Below are positions 23,972 to 31,688 of a stretch of 42,213 nucleotides of DNA, one piece after another. Source of the stretch: a virus; IMG/VR virus record IMGVR_UViG_3300006059_000005, positions 1-42,213 of that record. One strand, written 5' to 3'. The notes under the pieces were generated by a model. That model worked only from the letters and a program-made list of their open reading frames with translations. It did not search any database and was not told the origin of the DNA. A program made the translations under genes and the position numbers. Position 1 is the first letter of the stretch; each line of letters opens with the position of its first letter.

Positions 23972-23972
23972 A

Positions 23973-24434
23973 ATGAACGCCGCAAATACGATTGCCGTGA
24001 TACTTTGTGCGCTATTTACGATGTGCCTCTGGGGACAATCCCCAGATCCAATGTCAATTCCGCCCCCTCCGCCACCGGCGGCCGCGACCTCACAACCCGT
24101 GGTTGCTCCCGATCCGCACGCGCTTCCTGAATGGCTCGCAAAAGCCATCGACACCGTTGAGGAAGTTCCAATCGTTGGGCCATATGTATCGACAGCCATG
24201 AAATGGGTTGGTCTTGTGGCGGCTGTAATGACTACTGTTGTCACTGGGCTTTTAGGGTTAATCCTAGGCCTCTCATCCATTTTAAAACTTGCAAAGCTCG
24301 AGACATGGGCCGCGAGCCTTCAGGCGCTCACAAATGGTCCAGTGATGTATTGGCTCAAATTTTTCTCGATGTACAATGCGGCAAAGCCAACGGCAGTGGT
24401 CGCAGCAACATCGGAGGGCGCCAAAAGCGCTTGA
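23973..24434 (+). CDS. Membrane protein with proline-rich linker (153 aa), lysis cassette
   Basis: ATG 23973 is 5 bases after GGGGG; an upstream ATG at 23961 has no ribosome site. N-terminal hydrophobic segment (NTIAVILCALFTMCLW) that may be a signal, then a Pro/Ala tract, then a strong membrane span (about residues 68-98, WVGLVAAVMTTVVTGLLGLILGLSSIL) and an amphipathic tail. Possible holin or envelope-spanning partner of the peptidase; family not recognised. Confidence 0.65.
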   Translation: MNAANTIAVILCALFTMCLWGQSPDPMSIPPPPPPAAATSQPVVAPDPHALPEWLAKAIDTVEEVPIVGPYVSTAMKWVGLVAAVMTTVVTGLLGLILGLSSILKLAKLETWAASLQALTNGPVMYWLKFFSMYNAAKPTAVVAATSEGAKSA

Positions 24435-24435
24435 T

Positions 24436-24627
24436 TTGTCATGGCTCGCACTTGGATTTGGGATTGGATATGCGGACGGCCAGGAGGGTAAGGCCGCAGC
24501 GGAAAAAGAAACGGTGTTGGCCGAGCTAAAGGCCAAGGAAGCGGAAAATGCTCAACGTGTGTCTCAAGATAATGCTGGCAAGTCTGATGGGGATATCGTC
24601 AAGGATATCTTACGCCGCCAGCCCTGA
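24436..24627 (+). CDS. Small membrane/coiled-coil protein (63 aa), TTG start, Rz-like
   Basis: The open frame continues the cassette from a TTG at 24436, 2 bases after the previous stop. Short hydrophobic segment SWLALGFGIGYADG, then a charged Ala/Lys/Glu helix (AAAEKETVLAELKAKEAENAQ). Together with the frame-shifted overlapping gene at 24548, which has a signal peptide, it resembles an Rz/Rz1 nested pair. The start is weak because no good Shine-Dalgarno is close. Confidence 0.5.
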   Translation: MSWLALGFGIGYADGQEGKAAAEKETVLAELKAKEAENAQRVSQDNAGKSDGDIVKDILRRQP

Positions 24628-24880
24628 TGAGGTAGGGTCCATGCTCAAGGCCGAGCAAAATCCGGCGGGATACTTATGTTTCAATCACGATGAGGTCGGG
24701 ACTCTCGCCAAATTTAAAATCGCTTGCGATCTTAAGGCCAAAGATTTTACATCGCTACAGGAATCTTTTAAAACGTGCATGGATGCGCCCGCGGTGCCAG
24801 ATTTTTTTTCCTCCCGGATTGTGCTAGTCAGTGTCGTCACCGCGGCTTTAGTCACCGGTTTTCTTTTAGGAAGGAAGTAA
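24548..24880 (+). CDS. Exported protein with C-terminal membrane anchor (110 aa), overlapping gene
   Basis: ATG 24548 is 6 bases after AAGGAAG and lies inside the previous gene in another frame (80-base overlap). Signal peptide MLNVCLKIMLASLMGISSRI with cleavage likely after SYA23. The mature part has four Cys, and a C-terminal membrane helix (91-108, IVLVSVVTAALVTGFLLG) ends in a basic RK. It should sit in the periplasm attached by its tail. The nested layout suggests envelope disruption at lysis (inference). Confidence 0.7.
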   Translation: MLNVCLKIMLASLMGISSRISYAASPDEVGSMLKAEQNPAGYLCFNHDEVGTLAKFKIACDLKAKDFTSLQESFKTCMDAPAVPDFFSSRIVLVSVVTAALVTGFLLGRK

Positions 24881-24887
24881 AAAGGCA

Positions 24888-25274
24888 ATGCATACCCTTA
24901 CTTATGGTCAACAAATCCCAGACACAGGCGACTCAGGGGTTCCATTATTCGCGGCCCTCGAAGCCAATTTCACCCGGACCGATGGTCACTCGCACAACGG
25001 GATTGATTCAGCCCTATTAAGCGCGCAGTCATTTCAGGGCATCGCGGACACAATCTTAGCCGCGAATTGGGCGACCTACGTCGGTGGCCCCGTTGGGCAT
25101 TACCGTCAATTGGTGACGATGCACACAGGATTTTTATTCGACACATCTAAGATTGGTTTTAGGACCACGGACGGTAAATATATTTACCCAACTGTGGAGC
25201 GCGTTTCCAATACGACCTATTATTTGTACACCATAGACAACACTTCAAATCTATTGGCAGTTTATGGCGGCTAG
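24888..25274 (+). CDS. Tail-associated protein (128 aa)
   Basis: GGAAGTAAAAAGGCA precedes ATG 24888. Beta-rich protein with TDGHSHNGIDSALLSAQSF (a Gly/His phrase common in fibre and tail proteins) and a C-terminal strand region ending LLAVYGG. The stop lies within the next, nozzle-like gene. Likely a small tail-hub or fibre-adaptor protein; family uncertain. Confidence 0.65.
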   Translation: MHTLTYGQQIPDTGDSGVPLFAALEANFTRTDGHSHNGIDSALLSAQSFQGIADTILAANWATYVGGPVGHYRQLVTMHTGFLFDTSKIGFRTTDGKYIYPTVERVSNTTYYLYTIDNTSNLLAVYGG

Positions 25275-27531
25275 CACTCAAAGCCCCTATGAGATTAACG
25301 ATTTTTCGGGCGGCATGACCGATCAGGTGTTTGAGCAAGTCCTTAATCGTCATGCGCTCCTCGATAATTTCCTGATCAATGAGGACAAAAAGCCCTACAT
25401 GCGGCCGGGCTCAGTCATCGATGATACGGCTAATGGTGAAGCACCTTCTGGCGCGAGGATTTCAGCGCTCATTAATTACGCCAATAGCGATAAGCTCTTT
25501 TATCAGTCACTCCGCTATATTTATTTCCGCGATCCAAGTGTGTTTCAAGAGCTCATGGGGCCAACCGGTAACTCGGCTTATTCAACCGGTACGCCAAACG
25601 CGGTGCCAAGCTTTGCTCAGTGGAACCGTCATCTTTACACGACCAATGATCAATACGCGCGTCCGATGAAAATTTTCAAAGATGGCTCTGGCAATTACCA
25701 AATCCGGAGCTCTGGACTACCCGCCTTGGCAACGCCTCCGGTAGTGACGGCCGGCGCGGCTGACACTCAAAATTTTCTTTATGCATTTTTATTCCGCGTC
25801 GATTACCAGGTCTTTAATCTTAATTATGAGACCATAGGCCCGGTGACTGAAGTGGGGGTTAGCAATACAGCGGCACCTGACGTCACGCCGATTGCGATTT
25901 CTGGCATCCCAGTACTGGCTAACGGTATGAGTGACAATTGGGACGTAGCCAATGTTTTTGTTGATATTTACCGCACCGTCAACGATGGGACATTTTTCCA
26001 AAAAGTGGGCTCGGTACCTAACGGCACGACGACATTCACCGATAACGTGTCAGATATCACGCTGGAAAATACTGGCATCCCACTCTACACAAATGACGGC
26101 ACCGTAGACTATGACCCTCCGCCTTTGCATAAATACGTTCACGTCGTAAATAATACTGCATATTATGCAGGAATACAGGACCTCGACGGTGAGTCGCCTT
26201 ACAAGATTCGGCAAAGCGTACCGGGCGTTCCGGACACGGCTCCTTTGGATTTCGAGGTTTCAGTCGACGATGAACTTCAGGGGATGAACAGCGTCAACTA
26301 TATGCCCATCGCTCTGTGCAAAAAATATATTTACCGTATTGATCAATCCTTTGATCAATTCGGTCGCGGCAACATGATCCCGACTAGGATTTCAGACACC
26401 GCCGGGTGCATTGCAAATAATTCTTGTGTGCAGGCTGAAATGGGCCTTTTTTGGCTCGGTAATGAGGGCGTGTGGTGGACCGATGGGTATCAAACGATGA
26501 AAATATCTGGCGGCAACAACGATTTTTACAAATCAATTATCGCCAACACGACTCAATTGAATCGCTGCACTGGAAGGTTTTATGAAAAAGAGCGACTCGT
26601 TATTTGGACTATCCAGCGCAACGCCGACAGCAAGGATAACGATTCTTTTTTAGTGCTCCATTTAAAATTCGGCGTCAGTGCCGCGTCGACATTCACCACA
26701 TGGAGTGGCGCGAGTTTTCGTCCATCGGCAATTGAGATTTTTAACAAGCAAATCTATCGCGGCGATATTCAGGCCTACACTTTTAAGCATGACTCGAGTT
26801 ACACGAGCGATCGCAAAATCAATCTTTACCTCAATCCGGTTAACTGGACGCCAGAGACTATAATTTGGACCATTCAGACGATTCACTATAATTTCGGTGG
26901 CACCTTTTTTAGAAAGATGCCGACACGCGTTTTACTGACCGCCAAAAATCAAGGTAACACCTCGATTCAAATCACCGCGATCAACGATGACGGTAGGGCC
27001 TCCAGGCAGTGTAAACAAATTAGGGTGAGAGGCGACTTTGTTTGGGACGCCGATGATTTTGTGTGGCGCGTTTCGCCCTTTGTATGGCGAGGGTCTGGAC
27101 TCATTGAACAATGGCGCAGATTCCCAGCGAAGCCGCTTAGACTCTCATATCTTCAGTTGGTGATCACCAACGCATATTCCGACATTACAAATTCGGATAC
27201 GCTAGGGCAGGCCGCATTTGACGCTACTGCCAAAACCGCTACTCTGAGCGGTACCAATTACTGGCCCATTTACTCGGTTGATTATTATCTCTATTCTGAC
27301 GCTGACAATTATCAAACCGGGTATTTGGTCGACGCCCTTAATTCAGCCGGCGTAGTCCATCTTTTCGATCCGCTCAATACTTTGCCATCGGGAACCCACA
27401 AATGGGTCATGCGCGGATACAAGAAAGACGAATCTCTCTATTTGCTTGGATTTAATATCCACTGGTCAAATGTCAGTCAGTCGCAACAGGCTTACAATTC
27501 ATCGGCCGCGAGCACGGGGGAAAATGCGTAA
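25264..27531 (+). CDS. Tail nozzle / tail tubular protein B-like (755 aa)
   Basis: Long beta-rich protein with the opening EINDFSGGMTDQVFEQVLNRHALLDNFLINEDKKPYMRPG, the usual start of podovirus nozzle (T7 gp12/P22 gp10-like) proteins: a net of short strands with DNFxxxxxGxxxxRPG. Many aromatic and Asp/Asn residues follow, in keeping with a beta-propeller. It would form the distal tail tube under the adaptor. Overlaps the preceding gene by 11 bases and is followed by the adaptor gene. No tape measure is encoded, in line with a short tail. Confidence 0.82.
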   Translation: MAASTQSPYEINDFSGGMTDQVFEQVLNRHALLDNFLINEDKKPYMRPGSVIDDTANGEAPSGARISALINYANSDKLFYQSLRYIYFRDPSVFQELMGPTGNSAYSTGTPNAVPSFAQWNRHLYTTNDQYARPMKIFKDGSGNYQIRSSGLPALATPPVVTAGAADTQNFLYAFLFRVDYQVFNLNYETIGPVTEVGVSNTAAPDVTPIAISGIPVLANGMSDNWDVANVFVDIYRTVNDGTFFQKVGSVPNGTTTFTDNVSDITLENTGIPLYTNDGTVDYDPPPLHKYVHVVNNTAYYAGIQDLDGESPYKIRQSVPGVPDTAPLDFEVSVDDELQGMNSVNYMPIALCKKYIYRIDQSFDQFGRGNMIPTRISDTAGCIANNSCVQAEMGLFWLGNEGVWWTDGYQTMKISGGNNDFYKSIIANTTQLNRCTGRFYEKERLVIWTIQRNADSKDNDSFLVLHLKFGVSAASTFTTWSGASFRPSAIEIFNKQIYRGDIQAYTFKHDSSYTSDRKINLYLNPVNWTPETIIWTIQTIHYNFGGTFFRKMPTRVLLTAKNQGNTSIQITAINDDGRASRQCKQIRVRGDFVWDADDFVWRVSPFVWRGSGLIEQWRRFPAKPLRLSYLQLVITNAYSDITNSDTLGQAAFDATAKTATLSGTNYWPIYSVDYYLYSDADNYQTGYLVDALNSAGVVHLFDPLNTLPSGTHKWVMRGYKKDESLYLLGFNIHWSNVSQSQQAYNSSAASTGENA

Positions 27532-27583
27532 ACTCCTAGCCAAACATAACCTACGGGGTTTATTCTTAAGGCGGGGGGCTTAA
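27524..27583 (+). CDS. Possible micro-ORF (19 aa) between nozzle and adaptor genes
   Basis: ATG 27524 follows GGGGGAAA, overlaps the nozzle stop, and the 19 codons (MRKLLAKHNLRGLFLRRGA) end in TAATG on the adaptor start. Very basic. It may be a translational coupler rather than a functional peptide. Confidence 0.35.
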   Translation: MRKLLAKHNLRGLFLRRGA

Positions 27584-28290
27584 TGTTTCAGACCTTTGGT
27601 CAACTCAATGCTCAGCTTGAAATGGAAATGGACCTTGAGGACGAAACATTTGTCCAGCCGGCCGAGCTCATTGGTTATTGGAACCATGCGGTTGCTCAGG
27701 CCGAGGCGCATATTATTACGCTTGGCCTTCGCGATAAATACTTTTTGACGAGATTTGCATTTGGTACAGTGCTTGGTCAGGAGGCGTATCCGCTTCCGAC
27801 CAATATGTATGCGAACAAAATCAAAAAGATTATTTACCAAAATGGCGCGACCTTTTACACGCTGAGGCCTCTCGACTCAAAGGACATGTTTGAAAACTAC
27901 ACGTATTTGAACGTGTTTTCGACGACTGATTATTACCGCTATTTCATCGAGCATGATGTACCCGGAACGCAAAATATTATCATTGTGCCGGCCGCGCGTG
28001 AGACCACAGTTGGCAACGTTGTGACCATTTGGTACCCACGGCGTGCGAATAGATATGTGGCTACCGACGGCAGCGACATTTGCGATTTACCAGATATTTG
28101 CTATGAGTTTTTGAATATGCGCGTAAGAGAGCTTTGCTACGCAAAAGAAACCCATATCAATGCGCCGGCGGCCAAGGCCGACCGAGAAGAAAAAGAAATG
28201 TTGATGCAATCCGTTTTATCGGGTCAGGTGGACGATAGTGAAATGTCCATTCTTGAAACCGATTTGTCCGTTTACCAGGAGTCAAGCTAG
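27583..28290 (+). CDS. Head-tail adaptor protein, SU10-adaptor-like (235 aa)
   Basis: The N-terminus ELxxEMDLEDETFVQPAELIGYWNHAVAQAEA is characteristic of phage adaptor proteins of the SU10 type that sit under the portal and connect it to the nozzle. The middle has short strands with YPLPTNMYANKIKKIIYQNG, and there is a helical C-terminus. A GGGGGGCTT ribosome site precedes the ATG, which overlaps the micro-ORF stop; the stop overlaps the next GTG. Confidence 0.8.
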   Translation: MFQTFGQLNAQLEMEMDLEDETFVQPAELIGYWNHAVAQAEAHIITLGLRDKYFLTRFAFGTVLGQEAYPLPTNMYANKIKKIIYQNGATFYTLRPLDSKDMFENYTYLNVFSTTDYYRYFIEHDVPGTQNIIIVPAARETTVGNVVTIWYPRRANRYVATDGSDICDLPDICYEFLNMRVRELCYAKETHINAPAAKADREEKEMLMQSVLSGQVDDSEMSILETDLSVYQESS

Positions 28291-29030
28291 TGGGTGATAT
28301 ATTCGGCGGTGCAATTGGAAGTCCGGCTATACCTCCGCCTCCCCCTCCGGATCCGGCGATTGCGGCTAATAAGAATTGGTGGGCACAACAGTCGCAAATC
28401 CCCGGCATGGTTATGCCGCCACAATCCACTTTTGAGGAGCAAGCCGGCGTCCAGCCGGGCGGCTATCAAGGAATTGTTGACCCGACAACGGGACAGCTTT
28501 TATCGCAATATACGCTGAATCAATTCCAGCCGGGCAGCGCATCGAGCATGTTACGAAGCGAGGCCGAGAGTACGGGGCCGACCGATTGGGCACAGGCGCA
28601 GACCGCGCAAGAGCAAGCGCAAGAAAAAACCGCTATGGGTAACGCTGGTCTCCAGTCGCAAACAGCGAACGACGAGGCCCAGGCCCAATTAGCTCGCAAT
28701 GGAGGCATAAGTTCGGGCGCTAGGACTTCTCTCGCGAGGAGCTCGGCGAGGGATGCGCTTAATGCTAACCAAGGCGTTGCCAACACTGGAATGCAGGCTC
28801 GGCTAGGGATCACCGCCAATGACATGGGCCTAAAACAACAGCTTTTAGGCGCGACGGCAGGCGTGGAGCAAAATCAAAATTCGACCAACCTGTCAAACGT
28901 ACTCCAAAATATGCAGGGGCAAAACTTGTTCAATACGAACCGCTACAATCAGCAAATGGCGGGATGGGGCGCTCAGCAATCGGCCAATGCTACGCGCGCG
29001 GCCGGAGCGAGTAGCGGAGGTAAAAAGTGA
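28290..29030 (+). CDS. Probable internal virion / ejection protein (246 aa), GTG start
   Basis: GTG 28290 overlaps the adaptor stop. Low-complexity protein: Gly/Pro-rich N-terminus, a long helical Ala/Gln/Asn-rich middle (about 95-235) and a basic Ser/Gly tail. Composition and position at the head of the ejection block resemble small podovirus internal proteins that leave the virion with the DNA. No specific family. Confidence 0.65.
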   Translation: MGDIFGGAIGSPAIPPPPPPDPAIAANKNWWAQQSQIPGMVMPPQSTFEEQAGVQPGGYQGIVDPTTGQLLSQYTLNQFQPGSASSMLRSEAESTGPTDWAQAQTAQEQAQEKTAMGNAGLQSQTANDEAQAQLARNGGISSGARTSLARSSARDALNANQGVANTGMQARLGITANDMGLKQQLLGATAGVEQNQNSTNLSNVLQNMQGQNLFNTNRYNQQMAGWGAQQSANATRAAGASSGGKK

Positions 29031-29449
29031 GCGGGGCGCTGAGACTTGAACAATTAAATCCAGGAGATTGGCGCCAGATTTCCGCCAATGCACACTGGGC
29101 CTCATTCGGGAGACCTCGCTCGCCGGATTTTGATCGCATTGATTACTCGCTTTTCGTTCATGATGGCGCCAGGCCTTGTGCCTATGCGACGCTCATCGAA
29201 ATTGATCAGGAGTCGGTTTATATGCAGCACGGGGGGGCGTTTCCTGGCACCTCCAAAACAACGCTTACCATGCGCTCTTACATCATGATGACCAATTGGT
29301 TAAAAGAGCGCTACAAGACGATTTCGACTCAAATCTCCAATCTCAATATTCCCATGCTCAAAATGGCAATGGCGGTTGGATTTGTGATTTCCGGGACCGA
29401 ACTAAACGAGGGGGAACTTTTTTTAAAGATGTTATGGAAAAAGACATAA
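29027..29449 (+). CDS. GNAT-fold acetyltransferase-like phage protein (140 aa)
   Basis: Typical GNAT elements: RPCAYATLIEID (beta 4), VYMQHGGAFPGTSKT (beta 4/helix 3 region with a pyrophosphate-like loop) and NIPMLKMAMAVGFVISGT (helix 4/beta 6). Such proteins often sit among ejection genes of podoviruses. Whether it acetylates anything is unknown; the acceptor site could be degenerate. GTG start at 29027 overlaps the previous stop. Confidence 0.7.
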   Translation: MSGALRLEQLNPGDWRQISANAHWASFGRPRSPDFDRIDYSLFVHDGARPCAYATLIEIDQESVYMQHGGAFPGTSKTTLTMRSYIMMTNWLKERYKTISTQISNLNIPMLKMAMAVGFVISGTELNEGELFLKMLWKKT

Positions 29450-29898
29450 TCGGAGCGCAAAACTTTTTCACGAGTAAGCATCCAACGGCTAAGGCCGAGC
29501 TCCGCAAACAAATTGCGGCTCTTGAGGAATTTGCACTCAAACAACCTCAATTGGCGATTGAGATCACGCACCATTTTTCAAAAAGTGTTTACGCGCGTGA
29601 AATGTTTATGCCGGCCGGATCTATTGTCATTGGGAAAATCCATCGTCATAAAAATTTAAATATCATCAGCCAAGGCGACGTCTCTTTTATCTCCGTCGAT
29701 GGCGTGATGCGCGTTAGCGCCCCCTTTACCTTTGTCGCGAGCCCCGGCGTCAAGCGCGTAATTCGGGCGCACAAGGATACGATTTGGACAACGATTCATG
29801 GAACTGGGCTCACTGATTTGGCCGAAATTGAAAAAGAATTTATCGCAAATGATTATAGCGAAATCGCCGAGGACGAGGGGGACAAATGTCGTGGGTAG
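29434..29898 (+). CDS. Cupin-like phage protein (154 aa)
   Basis: ATG 29434 is used; a longer in-frame extension overlaps the GNAT gene fully and is rejected. The segment REMFMPAGSIVIGKIHRHKNLNIISQGDVSFISVDG plus the later IRAHKDTIWTTIHGT forms a cupin double-stranded beta barrel, with His residues in KIHRHKN and TTIHGT that may bind metal. Similar proteins follow GNAT-like genes in other phages; role unknown, possibly virion maturation. Confidence 0.8.
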   Translation: MEKDIIGAQNFFTSKHPTAKAELRKQIAALEEFALKQPQLAIEITHHFSKSVYAREMFMPAGSIVIGKIHRHKNLNIISQGDVSFISVDGVMRVSAPFTFVASPGVKRVIRAHKDTIWTTIHGTGLTDLAEIEKEFIANDYSEIAEDEGDKCRG

Positions 29899-30308
29899 CC
29901 GCCGCAATTGCGGGTAGTGCAGTTTTAGGAGCCGTGCAAGGTCAGCAACAGCGCCAAGCGCAACAGCGTGCGAATCAGCAAAGCGCTGATATTTCGGCCG
30001 CACAAATGCAGTACTCGCCGTGGACTAAGATCGCACCACAAACTGCGCAAGTGACGCCAGTGACCGGATCTATGCTTGGCGGCGCTGAAAAGGGTGCTCT
30101 CACCGGGGCGATGTACGCCGATGCGATTAATAAAGCGACTGGAAGCGGTGATCTTGAAAAAGAGTTTGATAAGATGCCGACCAATAATGCGCCAGTTCCC
30201 CCAATGGGGGCCGGCGATATGCCGCCAACTGATCCCTGGGGGCAACAGGTGCCACAAAATCCGTATGTCAATCAAACCATGATGAGGCGTCCGTACAATC
30301 TTGCGTAG
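29886..30308 (+). CDS. Probable internal virion protein (140 aa)
   Basis: ATG 29886 overlaps the end of the cupin gene. Hydrophobic start (MSWVAAAIAGSAVLGAVQG) that looks like a membrane-inserting helix, then a Gln-rich helix and a Pro/Gly-rich tail. This is a common form for small podovirus ejection proteins (gp14-like) that enter the host membrane. Called by composition and neighbours. Confidence 0.65.
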   Translation: MSWVAAAIAGSAVLGAVQGQQQRQAQQRANQQSADISAAQMQYSPWTKIAPQTAQVTPVTGSMLGGAEKGALTGAMYADAINKATGSGDLEKEFDKMPTNNAPVPPMGAGDMPPTDPWGQQVPQNPYVNQTMMRRPYNLA

Positions 30309-30317
30309 AGGGTAACG

Positions 30318-31688
30318 ATGGATTTTAACATTTGGAAAATGCTGAGCACTCAGGGGAACCAGACCAATCCCTTAGTGCTAAATCAAATGGCTGATCAAGG
30401 CGCTGGTGATCAGCAATGGCATGCGCCAATGCTTCCGCCGCAAATGCCGGACCAGGCGCCTCCAATTCCGCCCATTACGCCGGTGAACAATACTCTGCCG
30501 CCGCAATCCACAATGCCGACGAGTGGCGCGCCCCTTGGTACTACGCCGCAAGAAACAAGGCCGGCTGGTCCGCCTCCGACATTTCAACGGCAAGACTCGC
30601 CCAATATGGATTATGCGCAAATGCTCCTGCGCCTCAAGGGACAGCCCATCAACCAAGACGAGCGCGATGAGCGCGCCAATGCGGAGCGCACCTATTCCGC
30701 AATGATGAGTAAGCAACAGGCCGATGTAGACCGCTTGCGTGAGTTATCTCAGCAATATGCGGACAAACCTGATCGCTTTGATTTCAGGCCGGCCGCGGCC
30801 TTTGTTGACAGCATGAACCCAGGTTCAAATTTTTCCAAAGCGGCTGAGGAAATGGCGCCTGAAAGCGCGGAAGCCAAACTCGCCAAGCAAGAAGAAATGC
30901 AAAAGACGATCACTGCGGCACAGGCCGGGATCACTAAGGACCAGTACGATTACATCAAGACGAAACTCCAGCAAATGGGATACGATGCGAGCCGCATGAC
31001 CAAGCGTGATGTTGCTACACTCGCGGCCGCAGGCAAACTTGCTGGTGTCGAGGCGACTCAGCAAGGCACGCAAGCCCGCATCGCGCAAACCGCGGCCACG
31101 CAAGGCGCCCGCATTGATCAGGCCAATCAGCGCATTAGCAATAATCTAGATAAGGAAGCTCGCGGCACGGTCAATAACGACCCGATGCTGAAAATTTACG
31201 GACCGCGGCTTGAGGGCGCGGCCAAAATTGGCGAGCTCATTCAGTCAGCACGCGAGGGTAAGGTCGTGAGCAATCAGGCGCTATTAGGCCAAATCAATGC
31301 TGAGGTCGCAAGACTTGAAACCGGTTCTCAATCACCAGGCCTTGGACAGGGTGAAAAAACTGAGATCAATGACAATTTAGCTCAGCTTCACGCGATGGCC
31401 GACGCGGTTACCGGAAATCCAACCGACGCTGTTCGTCCTGAGATTTTAAACACGCAAGATAAAATGGTTAAGGAACTGTCAGGCTCCTATATGCGCGGCG
31501 TGGACTCGCGGATGGACTTTTTAAGATCCGGGATGAAGCCCCAGCAACAAAACATTGTTGACCAAAAACATGAATCGATAAAGTCGACATACGCACCTCG
31601 GTTCGGTGGATGGAACGGGATTGAACAGACCAAGGTGTGGAATGGTAAAACGTATAAAATGGAAGGCGACCACTGGGTCGAGCAATAA
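30318..31688 (+). CDS. Probable internal virion / ejection protein (456 aa)
   Basis: Starts with an unstructured Pro/Gln/Met-rich part (1-110), followed by long alpha helices rich in Gln, Ala, Arg and Glu (about 115-290) and a compact C-terminal part ending WNGKTYKMEGDHWVEQ. No enzyme motif such as lytic transglycosylase is seen. It probably forms part of the conduit for DNA ejection, with the genes on both sides. Confidence 0.68.
   Translation: MDFNIWKMLSTQGNQTNPLVLNQMADQGAGDQQWHAPMLPPQMPDQAPPIPPITPVNNTLPPQSTMPTSGAPLGTTPQETRPAGPPPTFQRQDSPNMDYAQMLLRLKGQPINQDERDERANAERTYSAMMSKQQADVDRLRELSQQYADKPDRFDFRPAAAFVDSMNPGSNFSKAAEEMAPESAEAKLAKQEEMQKTITAAQAGITKDQYDYIKTKLQQMGYDASRMTKRDVATLAAAGKLAGVEATQQGTQARIAQTAATQGARIDQANQRISNNLDKEARGTVNNDPMLKIYGPRLEGAAKIGELIQSAREGKVVSNQALLGQINAEVARLETGSQSPGLGQGEKTEINDNLAQLHAMADAVTGNPTDAVRPEILNTQDKMVKELSGSYMRGVDSRMDFLRSGMKPQQQNIVDQKHESIKSTYAPRFGGWNGIEQTKVWNGKTYKMEGDHWVEQ

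Noticed and set aside
29296-29433. N-terminal extension of the cupin-like gene
   Set aside because: It would overlap the GNAT-like gene completely and its sequence is unlike the family; ATG 29434 gives the normal length.
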